From NCBI GenBank assembly GCA_025455125.1, contig JALONE010000008.1:1-12697 (forward strand): a stretch of DNA of 12,697 bases. Reading direction: 5' to 3'. The notes under the pieces were generated by a model that was given only the letters and a program-made list of their open reading frames with translations, was not told where the DNA came from and searched no databases. The DNA is from Bacteroidota bacterium. GTDB lineage: Bacteria > Bacteroidota > Ignavibacteria > UBA10030. Each line of letters begins with the position of its first letter. The stretch's first letter is position 1. The position numbers and the translations under genes are program-made. Below, one piece after another: positions 1 to 7,163 of this stretch.

Positions 1-498
1 CATCGCACTGCAGCACGATGGCCGATTCGTGAAATCCGGATCTTCGAGGGTCAGCACGCCGGCATCCATCGTGATCGGATAGGCGACACAATAGAACGGT
101 TTCAGGGCGAACTTGTGCATCCCTTCGGCCATCGCCGCTTTCTGAAGCGAGCACAACCCCCGGCTGTCCAGGAAAACACAACCCCGGTCGGTCGCCGCCG
201 TGCCTTCGCATGTCCCTGAAGGAAAGTCGGTATCCGCCGCGACTTCGCCGTCGAACCACTTGGCCGGATCGTGTTCCATGCCAGGCTCGAGATGCTTCGC
301 GATCAATTCGGCGTGGGCAAGGATGCGCGCCTTGTCAATGGGATCCAACAACACACCGTCCTGGCAGCACGTCCCGTTGCAGTTGTTCATCGAGCAATCG
401 GCCCGGAACACCGGGACGAACAGGACAGGATCCACTCGCATGTCTTTGATGTAGGACATCCGATATGACCCGATGCGCGGGAACGACCGATCACCCAT
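1..498 (-). CDS. DUF3109-like Cys-rich protein, 3' end outside window
   Basis: This is an open frame of 166 codons running from the ATG at 498 off the left edge, so the C-terminus is missing. The sequence is unusually rich in cysteine: Cys35, Cys40, the pair Cys44-Cys45, Cys97, Cys107, Cys116, Cys137 and the pair Cys162-Cys163. The C-x4-C-x3-CC cluster and the segment KPFYCVAYPI resemble the DUF3109 family, found mainly in Bacteroidota relatives, and the wider YkgJ-type group thought to bind Zn or Fe. No function is established for the family, and I do not assign one. The start overlaps the end of the DinB-family gene by 8 nt, and an AGGTGA ribosome binding site lies just upstream, so the two are probably translationally coupled. 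A later ATG (codon 14) is possible but lacks a visible ribosome binding site. Confidence 0.8.
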   Translation of the reverse strand, partial: MGDRSFPRIGSYRMSYIKDMRVDPVLFVPVFRADCSMNNCNGTCCQDGVLLDPIDKARILAHAELIAKHLEPGMEHDPAKWFDGEVAADTDFPSGTCEGTAATDRGCVFLDSRGLCSLQKAAMAEGMHKFALKPFYCVAYPITMDAGVLTLEDPDFTNRPSCCSAM

Positions 499-991
499 TA
501 CTCACCTGCTGACGAAAATAGGTGATGAGATCGGTCCCATGTGCCCGCGAGCCAAGCATGCGAAGCATGACCGCCACCTGTCCTCGATGATAGGTCGAGT
601 GATTCACCTTGTGCTGGAGTTGCTGCACGAGCGGCTGGGTGTGGGTATTTCCCTTGAAGTCCGTGTACGGCCGCGGTGCCGCCAGGACTTCGTCGTTCAG
701 CGAGCGGATGAAATTCTCCATCTCGAGGAAGTGGGCATCCCATTGCTTCTTCAGAACATCGATCGTCGGCATATCTTCCGGTTTCAGAGGGACGACCAGT
801 TTTCCCAGCCAGCGCTGAAGCCAAACACGGTCCGCGGAAAGCAGGTGCACAAGCGTTCCATGGATGCTAGAAAAGCTCGTTCCCAGGTCTTGCTGTTGCT
901 TCGCCGAATCGAGCGACGCGACGCTTTCGAGCATCTTTAAGGTCGCCCAGCGATCGTACTCGTACAGTGCGGAAATTTCTCTTGGGGTCAT
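491..991 (-). CDS. DinB-family putative metal-dependent protein
   Basis: The 166-residue product matches the DinB/YfiT four-helix-bundle family in length and pattern. The expected metal-binding triad is visible as His49 (in LVHLLSADRVW) and His131 and His135 (in VNHSTYHRGQ). Characterised members are thiol-dependent transferases, such as those using bacillithiol or mycothiol, but most are uncharacterised, so the substrate is unknown here. No signal peptide or membrane segment is seen, so it is probably cytoplasmic. The ATG at 991 is the first good start; an AAGGA lies about 15 nt upstream, which is distant for a ribosome binding site. It follows mutS after a 151-nt repeat-bearing spacer and overlaps the Cys-rich downstream gene by 8 nt. 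The family assignment is firm; the activity is not. Confidence 0.85.
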   Translation of the reverse strand: MTPREISALYEYDRWATLKMLESVASLDSAKQQQDLGTSFSSIHGTLVHLLSADRVWLQRWLGKLVVPLKPEDMPTIDVLKKQWDAHFLEMENFIRSLNDEVLAAPRPYTDFKGNTHTQPLVQQLQHKVNHSTYHRGQVAVMLRMLGSRAHGTDLITYFRQQVSNG

Positions 992-1023
992 GGGGGATAC
1001 TTCGTCCTTGGATCAGTGGTAAA

Positions 1024-1052
1024 TGAGCCTTGAGCCGATGAGCCTGGAGCGA
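1024..1052. repeat. Heptamer repeats, distal side of mutS-dinB spacer
   Basis: On the plus strand, TGAGCCT (1024), TGAGCCG (1031), TGAGCCT (1039) and GGAGCGA (1046) stand in tandem with one extra base at 1038. The GAGCCTGGAGC at 1040-1050 is the exact reverse complement of 1127-1137 at the other side of the spacer, giving an 11-bp inverted repeat around 76 nt. The function is unknown. Confidence 0.7.
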
Positions 1053-1082
1053 TTGTTTGCCCGCTTCGCTCCAAATCCAGTC

Positions 1083-1145
1083 CATCCTTTTGACTTATGC
1101 CTTATGACTTGTTCTGCGCGCTCTGTGCTCCAGGCTCCGTGCTCA
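1083..1145 (-). repeat. Nine in-phase heptamers starting at the mutS stop codon
   Basis: Read on the minus strand from the TGA of mutS (1145-1143), the sequence divides into nine consecutive 7-nt units down to 1083. The first four share a GAGC core (for example GGAGCCT, GGAGCAC). The fifth (1111-1117) is transitional. The last four begin with AAG (AAGTCAT, AAGGCAT, then two variants). Two heptamer families are thus joined in one phase. No U-tract is present, so this is not a standard intrinsic terminator. Together with the repeats at 1024-1052 it accounts for most of the gene-free stretch 992-1142. Confidence 0.75.
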
Positions 1146-3752
1146 TTGGCCTGCTCTCCTCTTCAACTCCTCCAGCTTCTTCAGCGCGTCCATCGGCGTG
1201 AGGGAGTTGATGTCGAGGGTCTTGAGTTCTTCGTGGAGTGCATCGTCCTTGATTTCAAACATCGTCAGCTGCACTTCGGCGGCCTGGATGCGGCCGGTCG
1301 CTTTGCGTTGCTGTCCGCCATGAACCACGAGGTCGGAGCTTTCCAGGTTCCTCAGAATCTTCTTGGCCCGGTCGGTCACTTCGTCCGGCAAGCCGGCCAT
1401 TTGCGCGACCTGGATGCCGTACGAATGGTCTGCTGACCCTGGAAGCACCTTGTGAAGGAAGAGGACCTTGTCCCCGTATTCGCGTACGTCCACCTTGTAG
1501 TTCTTGATGCGCGGGAAGAGATCGGCCAGCTCGTTCAATTCATGATAATGCGTCGCGAACAGCGTCTTCGCCCCGATCCGCTCGTGCAGATATTCCGTGA
1601 GCGCCCAGGCAATGCTGATGCCGTCGAACGTGCTCGTTCCGCGTCCGATCTCGTCGAGTAGAATAAGGCTTCGTTCGGTGGCTGTGTTGACAATGTTCGC
1701 TGCCTCGTGCATCTCCACGAGGAATGTGCTCTCGCCGGAGATGATGTTGTCGCTTGCACCGACGCGCGTGTAGATGCGGTCGACTACACCGATGCGTGCG
1801 GCGCTGGCCGGGACAAAGCTTCCGATCTGCGCAAGCAGAACGATCAGTCCGGTCTGGCGGAGAAAACTCGACTTGCCGCTCATGTTCGGGCCGGTGAGAA
1901 TCAGGATCTGGTCCGTCGTGGTGTCCAGATGGACATCGTTCGGCGTGTACTGCTCCCCCGCCGGCAACAACTGCTCGATCACCGGATGACGGCCGGCCGT
2001 GATATCCAACCGGGTCCCTTCGTCGATCTCGGGACAAACGTACCGCTTCTCCTCGGCGACCTCCGCGAGTGCGGCGAAGCAATCGAGTTCGGCAATGAGA
2101 CGGGCGTTCCGCTGAATGGCGTCCGCTTCCGCGGAAATGGCGGACCGGAGTTCATTGAAGAGCTGGGTCTCAAGCGCGAGAATTCGTTCCTCGGCGTTGA
2201 GGATCTTCTCCTCATATTCCTTCAACTCCGGCGTGACGTAGCGCTCGGCATTGGTCAGCGTCTGTTTCCGGATGTAGTTCGATGGCACCTTTTCCTTGTG
2301 CGCATTCGTCACTTCGAGATAGTAGCCGAAGACGTTGTTATACCCGACCTTCAGGGAAGAGATGCCTGTGCGTTCGCGTTCCGATTGCTGATGCTTCGCC
2401 ACCCAGTCTTTCGCACCATGTGCCAGTGACCGGATCTCGTCGAGCGTCGCGTTGTATCCCGTCCGGATGACACCTCCGTCGACCAACGCCAGCGGCGGAT
2501 CGTCAGCCATCGCACGACCGATAAGGTCCGCGACCGCGGTCAAGGGCTGAAGTCCGCTCCGGAGTGCCGACAGCGAAGGGGTTTGAACGCGCGCGAGGTG
2601 GCTCACGAGGGCGGGAATCCGGAGCAGATACGCCCGCATCTGATTCACTTCGCGCGGATTGGCACGACCTGTCGCGATCTTCGCGATCAGGCGTTCGAGA
2701 TCGCCGATCTCATCGCATTCCGTTCGCACGGCAGAACGCATTCCGCGATCACCAAAGAACTCCTGAACCGCCGACAGCCGGGCGCGGATCTCCTCCGCCC
2801 GCTTGAGCGGACGATTGATCCACTGCTTCAACAACCGTCCCCCCATCGGCGTGAGCGTTCGGTCGAGGACGGAGAAGAGCGACCCCTCGGTCTCTCCGGA
2901 GATCGTCGTCGTGATCTCGAGATTACGTTTGGTGGAGGGATCGAGAACGATCGTATCGCCGAAGTCGTGTCGCGTTAGCTTGCGGATGTGGGGAAGGTTC
3001 GCCTTCTGCGTTTCCTGCAAGTAGTTCATCACCGCACCGGCCGCGACGACTGCCGTGTGTTGGTCCTCGATCCCGAATCCCTTGAGCGACTGCGTCCGGA
3101 AGTGCCCGGTCAACTGCTCGAACGCATAGTCGTAGGTGAAGATCCAGTCATCCAGTTTCGTGAACAGCCCCTGGAACGCATGGTGAAGGATCCCGCGGAC
3201 GGTTTCGAGGTCCCGCTTCTGAACGAGCAACTCGGTCGGCTGGATATTGCCGAGATGCTCTTTGAGGGACCGCAGAGGCAATTCGCCGACGTTGAACTCA
3301 CCCGTCGACACGTCAATGAAGGCAAATCCGACGAGAGCGTCCGCTGGTGCCAGCGGAGATCCGAGCGCCACGGCCGCCAGATAGTTGTTCTGCTTTTGCT
3401 CGAGGACCTTTTCCGAGAAGGCAACGCCGGGCGTGACGACCTCGATCACGTCCCGCTTGACGATCCCCTTCGCAAACTTCGGGTCTTCGAGCTGTTCGCA
3501 GACGGCAACGCGGTAGCCGGCACGGAGGAGTTTCGGAAGATGGGCGTCGAGTGCGTGATGCGGAAATCCGGCCAGGGGGACTTCGCCTGCGGCGCCGTTG
3601 CCTCGCTTCGTCAGGACAATCCCGAGGACCTTCGACGTGATCTTCGCATCTTCCTCGAACGTCTCGAAGAAATCCCCCATGCGAAACAGCAGAACGGTGT
3701 CTGGGTATTTTGCCTTGACCTGCTGATATTGTCGCATCAACGGTGTGGACAT
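1143..3752 (-). CDS. mutS: DNA mismatch repair protein MutS
   Basis: MutS recognises mispaired and unpaired bases and starts methyl-independent or strand-directed mismatch repair with MutL. The 869-residue product is the normal length. The mismatch-reading Phe-x-Glu motif is at 28-30 (GDFFETF). The ABC-type ATPase has Walker A GPNMSGKSS at 621-629, the signature SGES near 672, Walker B LLDEIGRGTS near 698 and the H-loop FATHYHEL near 732. Near the C-terminus, QLTMF at 828-832 fits the beta-clamp binding motif. The frame stays open for another 54 codons upstream, but those lie antisense-like over surE and do not resemble MutS. The ATG at 3752, giving MSTPLMRQY, fits the family and lies 8 nt after the surE stop, with a weak AGAAAG ribosome binding site. 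It is probably co-transcribed with surE. Confidence 0.98.
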   Translation of the reverse strand: MSTPLMRQYQQVKAKYPDTVLLFRMGDFFETFEEDAKITSKVLGIVLTKRGNGAAGEVPLAGFPHHALDAHLPKLLRAGYRVAVCEQLEDPKFAKGIVKRDVIEVVTPGVAFSEKVLEQKQNNYLAAVALGSPLAPADALVGFAFIDVSTGEFNVGELPLRSLKEHLGNIQPTELLVQKRDLETVRGILHHAFQGLFTKLDDWIFTYDYAFEQLTGHFRTQSLKGFGIEDQHTAVVAAGAVMNYLQETQKANLPHIRKLTRHDFGDTIVLDPSTKRNLEITTTISGETEGSLFSVLDRTLTPMGGRLLKQWINRPLKRAEEIRARLSAVQEFFGDRGMRSAVRTECDEIGDLERLIAKIATGRANPREVNQMRAYLLRIPALVSHLARVQTPSLSALRSGLQPLTAVADLIGRAMADDPPLALVDGGVIRTGYNATLDEIRSLAHGAKDWVAKHQQSERERTGISSLKVGYNNVFGYYLEVTNAHKEKVPSNYIRKQTLTNAERYVTPELKEYEEKILNAEERILALETQLFNELRSAISAEADAIQRNARLIAELDCFAALAEVAEEKRYVCPEIDEGTRLDITAGRHPVIEQLLPAGEQYTPNDVHLDTTTDQILILTGPNMSGKSSFLRQTGLIVLLAQIGSFVPASAARIGVVDRIYTRVGASDNIISGESTFLVEMHEAANIVNTATERSLILLDEIGRGTSTFDGISIAWALTEYLHERIGAKTLFATHYHELNELADLFPRIKNYKVDVREYGDKVLFLHKVLPGSADHSYGIQVAQMAGLPDEVTDRAKKILRNLESSDLVVHGGQQRKATGRIQAAEVQLTMFEIKDDALHEELKTLDINSLTPMDALKKLEELKRRAGQ

Positions 3753-3760
3753 GATGCTTT

Positions 3761-4555
3761 CTATTTGCGCAGTCCCCACTTGCGAACGGCGTCGAGCATC
3801 TCGTAATTCGTCAGATCGTATTGGATCGGCGTCACGGACACGTACGATGCACGGATGGCCGCCTGATCGAACTCGAGTTCGGTGTCCACTTCCTCGAGTC
3901 CGCCGGTGAGCCAATAGTACTCGCGGTTGTTAGGATCCCGGCGATGATCGAAGGTGTCGTTCCAGATGGCCTTTCCTTGTCGCGTGACAAGAATGCCCCT
4001 GATCTGCTTCTCGGGAATGGCGGGAACATTGACGTTCAGCAATGTCCCCGGGGGAAGTCCCCGCTTCGCCACATGCGCGGCGACCGTGCGGGCGAACTTG
4101 GCCGCGTAGCGAAAATCGGCCGGCGCATACGTCGTCAATGAAACGGCGATGGACGGGATGCCCAAGATCGTTCCCTCCGTTGCAGCGGACACCGTGCCGG
4201 AGTAGATGATGCTGATGGCGGTGTTCGCACCGTGATTCACGCCGGAGATAACGACATCCGGAGGCTGGGGGAGAAGGGCTTTCACGGCAAGCTTGACGCA
4301 ATCGGCCGGGGTTCCCTGTACCGCATACCCGAAGAACTTGCCGTCCTTCTTGAACTCCTTCACGCGAAGCGGATAGTGCATCGTGATGGCATGACCGACA
4401 GCGCTTTGTTGCTTATCGGGAGCCACGACCGTCACGGTGCCGAGCTTCTTCATCTCCTGCACGAGCGCATACAATCCCGGCGCATCAATGCCGTCATCAT
4501 TGGAAACCAGGATACGGAGCTTCCGCGCCTTCGAACTTTTCTTCTTCGCTTGCAT
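3761..4555 (-). CDS. surE: 5'/3'-nucleotidase SurE
   Basis: SurE is a metal-dependent phosphatase that removes phosphate from nucleoside monophosphates and is linked to stationary-phase survival. The 264-residue product shows the N-terminal SNDDGIDAPG motif, with metal ligands Asp20 and Asp21, then Ser51 in the QQSAVGHA loop and Asn107 in SGVNHGAN. These correspond to the four known ligands of the family. The start is uncertain: an in-frame TTG at 4576 would add seven residues. I prefer ATG 4555 because it places the basic stretch QAKKKSSKARK directly before the first beta strand, and GGTGA lies immediately upstream. Both candidate starts lie inside the heptamer repeat array, so the array supplies the ribosome-binding region. 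It is followed 8 nt later by mutS. Confidence 0.95.
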   Translation of the reverse strand: MQAKKKSSKARKLRILVSNDDGIDAPGLYALVQEMKKLGTVTVVAPDKQQSAVGHAITMHYPLRVKEFKKDGKFFGYAVQGTPADCVKLAVKALLPQPPDVVISGVNHGANTAISIIYSGTVSAATEGTILGIPSIAVSLTTYAPADFRYAAKFARTVAAHVAKRGLPPGTLLNVNVPAIPEKQIRGILVTRQGKAIWNDTFDHRRDPNNREYYWLTGGLEEVDTELEFDQAAIRASYVSVTPIQYDLTNYEMLDAVRKWGLRK

Positions 4556-4719
4556 ATTCACCCAATCACCAATCAATAATCCTCATTCCCCAATCCCTAC
4601 CCGCCTCAATGAGTCCATAGAGCCAGGCGCAATCCGCAATCCCCTATCCTCATTCCCCAATCCCTGCCCGCCTCAATGAGTCCACAGAGGCAGGCGGGCG
4701 CAATCCGCAATCCGCAATT
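4556..4719 (-). repeat. Composite repeat filling the panB-surE spacer
   Basis: The whole spacer is repetitive. On the minus strand, heptamers of the form NNGATTG occupy 4701-4714 (two units, starting 5 nt after the panB stop), 4630-4664 (five units) and 4556-4597 (six units, ending exactly at the surE ATG). Between them lie two copies of a GC-rich core (4665-4700 and 4598-4629) sharing TGGACTCATTGAGGCGGG. Viewed as a duplication, 4579-4640 matches 4646-4711 with three substitutions and a 4-nt insertion at 4696-4699. No promoter could be picked out reliably inside it. Confidence 0.85.
4666..4699 (-). other. Potential hairpin in the upstream repeat core
   Basis: GCCCGCCT at 4666-4673 pairs exactly with AGGCGGGC at 4692-4699, giving an 8-bp stem with an 18-nt loop. 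The other copy of the core has only a 5-bp stem (4602-4606 with 4625-4629), because it lacks the 4-nt insertion. The following bases are GA-rich rather than a U-run, so it could be a 3'-end stabiliser for panB mRNA but is not a canonical terminator. Confidence 0.5.
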
Positions 4720-5541
4720 CTAATAGCTTTCCTTCTTCCCCGGAAACGCCCGCTTCCTCACATCGTCCACGTACCTCCCCACACCGCCGCGGATCTCGTC
4801 TGCCAGCTGTGCGTATCTTCGAACGAACCGCGGCTGAAAGTCCTCGTAGAGTCCAAGCATGTCTGAGACGACCAGGATCTGTCCGTCGCAGCCGGCGCCC
4901 GCACCGATGCCGATCGTCGGAATGCGGATCGACTTCGTGATCTTCGCGGCGAGGGATGCCGGAACTTTCTCCAACACCACCGCGAACGCACCGGCGTCTT
5001 CCAGCGTTTTCGCATCGCGGAGCATTTGCTTCGCCTCGTCGGGTGTCGTGCCGCGCGGCGTATAGCCTCCGTACTGATGAATGGACTGCGGCGTCAGTCC
5101 CAAATGACCCATCACCGGGATGCCGGCGCGTACGGTCATCTCGACAAGATGTGCGACCCGTTCTCCTCCCTCGAACTTCACCCCCCCCGCTCCGGTTTCC
5201 TTCATCACGCGGCCAGCGTTCCGGAATCCCTCCTCATCATTCGCCTGATAGCTCATGAAGGGCATATCGACGATGATCATCGCACGGGTGACGCCGCGCA
5301 CAACCGCCTTCGCATGATAGATCATCTCGTCGAGCGTGACGGGGATCGTGGTCTCATGTCCTTGAAAGACCATCCCAAGCGAATCTCCGACGAGCAGGAG
5401 GTCGACTCCGGCCTGATCGAGCAATCGCGCGGTGAGGAAGTCGTACGCCGTCAGACAGGCGAGCGGCGTTTTGGAATCCTTCATTCCCGCGATGACCTTG
5501 GTGGTCACGCGCTTCGGGCCAGAACTTGCGATGGAGGTCAT
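4720..5541 (-). CDS. panB: 3-methyl-2-oxobutanoate hydroxymethyltransferase PanB
   Basis: PanB transfers a hydroxymethyl group from 5,10-methylene-tetrahydrofolate to 2-oxoisovalerate to make ketopantoate, the first committed step toward pantothenate, CoA and the ACP prosthetic group. The 273-residue product has the usual length and TIM-barrel motifs: Mg ligands Asp53 (LVGDSLGM), Asp92 (VDMPFMSY) and Glu124 (KFEGG), the HLGLTPQS segment, the catalytic Glu191 (VLEKVP), and GIGAGAGCDGQ near 211-221. The frame is open for 19 more codons upstream, but ATG 5541 matches the family start and has AGGA at a good distance. Its ATG overlaps the stop of the preceding gene as ATGA, indicating translational coupling. 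It is the last gene of the tightly packed lipid A-linked set before a repeat-filled spacer. Confidence 0.97.
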   Translation of the reverse strand: MTSIASSGPKRVTTKVIAGMKDSKTPLACLTAYDFLTARLLDQAGVDLLLVGDSLGMVFQGHETTIPVTLDEMIYHAKAVVRGVTRAMIIVDMPFMSYQANDEEGFRNAGRVMKETGAGGVKFEGGERVAHLVEMTVRAGIPVMGHLGLTPQSIHQYGGYTPRGTTPDEAKQMLRDAKTLEDAGAFAVVLEKVPASLAAKITKSIRIPTIGIGAGAGCDGQILVVSDMLGLYEDFQPRFVRRYAQLADEIRGGVGRYVDDVRKRAFPGKKESY

Positions 5542-6332
5542 GCGGTATTCCTCTCGAGGATCGATTCGGGATCCGGCTGGGCGAACGTGATTCCCCAATG
5601 CTCCATGAAGCCGACGCGGAGCGCCTCCACGGCCTCCGCATACTCGACCCGGCGTCCCAGAACGGCTGCAAGGTCCGTCGTACGCTCTTCGAGCTCGCGT
5701 CGCAATGCCGACCGGGTTTCATTATCCGGGAGGACCAGCAACTCTGTCATTCGGATGTGGTCGTTCCCCAGAAGGATCGAGCCGTGCTGAAGGACGACAT
5801 CTCCACCATCGGATGCCGCATAGCGCCGCTGTGCGCTCCCGACGAGTTTCCGGCCTTGATGTTTGATCTCGTATCGCGCGGAACTCGAAAAGCATGCAAC
5901 CGCTGATGCGGTCTTGTAGAGCGAGGGGAAATGAGGCTGCGTCTTCTCGATCGCGGCGTCGGCGCCGAGACGGCGAAGCCCCTGAAGCAAACCCTTGCTG
6001 ATGTCATCGTACACCGCGAGGATGTTGCGATCCCGGACACGCATGACAACGCTGTACGTCACTTCGTCACTGTGCAGAATAGCGCGACCGCCGGTGGGAC
6101 GCCGAACCACATCGATGCCTTCAGACCGAGCCCGGTCCGCGTCGATCTCCTCCATCGACTGATTCCAGCCCAGGGAGATCGCGGAGGGATTCCATCCATA
6201 CACGCGCAGCGTCGGCATTCCGTTCCCCTTGGCGAGATCGTGCGCCAGGGCTTCATCATGAGCCATATTGAAAACACCGGGACGATGCCCGGTGTCTTCG
6301 AACCGCCAGGAATATTGGGCCGCGTCGCTCAC
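5538..6332 (-). CDS. Lipoate-protein ligase A family protein, probable LipM-type octanoyltransferase
   Basis: The 264-residue product belongs to the biotin/lipoate A/B ligase fold. Recognisable parts are the N-terminal WRFEDTG..FNMAHDEAL (residues 9-29), the RRPTGGRAILH loop (77-87) and GRKLVGSAQ (160-168) with the conserved Lys162. Cys147 in VACFSSSARYEI sits where LipM-type octanoyl-ACP:protein transferases carry their catalytic cysteine. The protein also lacks the extra C-terminal domain of E. coli LplA. I therefore favour octanoyl transfer from ACP for lipoate synthesis, although lipoate ligase activity cannot be excluded. The start is GTG 6332, inside the stop of lpxA (GTGA overlap), and the end overlaps the panB start (ATGA). 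The longer frame upstream lies over lpxA and is not part of the gene. Confidence 0.85.
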   Translation of the reverse strand: MSDAAQYSWRFEDTGHRPGVFNMAHDEALAHDLAKGNGMPTLRVYGWNPSAISLGWNQSMEEIDADRARSEGIDVVRRPTGGRAILHSDEVTYSVVMRVRDRNILAVYDDISKGLLQGLRRLGADAAIEKTQPHFPSLYKTASAVACFSSSARYEIKHQGRKLVGSAQRRYAASDGGDVVLQHGSILLGNDHIRMTELLVLPDNETRSALRRELEERTTDLAAVLGRRVEYAEAVEALRVGFMEHWGITFAQPDPESILERNTA

Positions 6333-7120
6333 CGGTGTGTGTGCGCCGGAATGATGCCGCGTTTGCTCTTCGCGATGAAGTCGAGGATCGTCTTCACCTC
6401 CGGGATCAACTCCACCTCCGCCTTGATGCGCTCGACCGCCTGGGACACGTTCAGGTTCGACTGATACAGCAGCATGTACGTCTTGTCGATGAGCGCGATC
6501 GTCTCCGGCTTGAAACCGCGGCGGCGAAGGCCGACGGAGTTCAGTCCTTCGAACGACATCGGCTCCCGTCCAGCGCGAACGTACGGAGGGACATCCTTCG
6601 TCACGCGATACCCGCCGCCGATCATGGCATGCTCGCCCAGGTGCGTGAATTGATGCACCGGAGTCAATCCGCCGATGATAACGAAGTTCCCCATGTGCAC
6701 ATGCCCGCCCAGTGCGGCGCTGTTGGCCATGATGCAGTTGTCGCCGACGCGGCAATCGTGCGCGACGTGTGTATTCGCCATGAAGAGGCCGTTGCTCCCG
6801 ATGATCGTTTCGCCGGTCTCCTGCGTCCCGCGATTCAAGGTGACATACTCGCGGATGTCGCACCGGTCGCCAACGGTGAGGGTCGTCTTCTCGCCCTTGT
6901 ACTTCAGGTCCTGCGGAGCGCCGCCGATCGAGGCGAACGGGGCGATGCGGCACTCCCGTCCGAGCGTCGTCCATCGATTGACGATGGCATGCGCACCGAC
7001 GATGGTCCCGTCACCGACGACGGTATCCGCTTCGACGACGGCGAACGGACCGATGGTCACGTTCTCGCCGAGATGAGCATTGGAATGAACAGCTGCGCGG
7101 GGATCGATATTCACAGACAT
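6329..7120 (-). CDS. lpxA: Acyl-ACP--UDP-N-acetylglucosamine O-acyltransferase LpxA
   Basis: LpxA catalyses the first step of lipid A synthesis, moving a 3-hydroxyacyl chain from ACP to the 3-OH of UDP-GlcNAc. The 263-residue product (E. coli 262) has a left-handed beta-helix of hexapeptide repeats over about residues 5-185, followed by a helical C-terminal domain (about 195-260). The catalytic His121 lies in the hallmark THVAHDC segment, and the family-typical GGLTPVHQF (150-158) and KDVPPYVRAGREP are present. This separates it from LpxD, which has a different N-terminus. The ATG at 7120 follows the lpxC-fabZ stop by 43 nt, with no strong ribosome binding site. The gene ends in a 4-nt overlap with the octanoyltransferase-like gene. 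The cytosolic trimer works with LpxC and LpxD, encoded just upstream. Confidence 0.98.
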   Translation of the reverse strand: MSVNIDPRAAVHSNAHLGENVTIGPFAVVEADTVVGDGTIVGAHAIVNRWTTLGRECRIAPFASIGGAPQDLKYKGEKTTLTVGDRCDIREYVTLNRGTQETGETIIGSNGLFMANTHVAHDCRVGDNCIMANSAALGGHVHMGNFVIIGGLTPVHQFTHLGEHAMIGGGYRVTKDVPPYVRAGREPMSFEGLNSVGLRRRGFKPETIALIDKTYMLLYQSNLNVSQAVERIKAEVELIPEVKTILDFIAKSKRGIIPAHTHR

Positions 7121-7163
7121 ACGGACTCGCTTTGTTCTGGTGGAGAGAAAGACCGGTGAACGG

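Noticed and set aside
992..1142. A small gene or intrinsic terminator in the mutS-dinB spacer.
   Set aside because: The open frames there are shadows without ribosome binding sites, and the inverted repeat has a 76-nt loop and no U-run.
3753..3914. A 54-codon N-terminal extension of MutS.
   Set aside because: It overlaps surE, its Arg-rich sequence looks like a shifted frame of surE, and the family start is at MSTPL (3752).
5542..5598. Nineteen extra codons before PanB.
   Set aside because: They lie inside the preceding gene. ATG 5541 has AGGA at the right distance and matches the usual N-terminus.
6333..6974. A long extension upstream of the octanoyltransferase-like gene that would give 478 codons.
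   Set aside because: The extra part lies over lpxA in another frame, with repetitive Arg, Asp and Gly. The conserved family start WRFEDTG follows GTG 6332.
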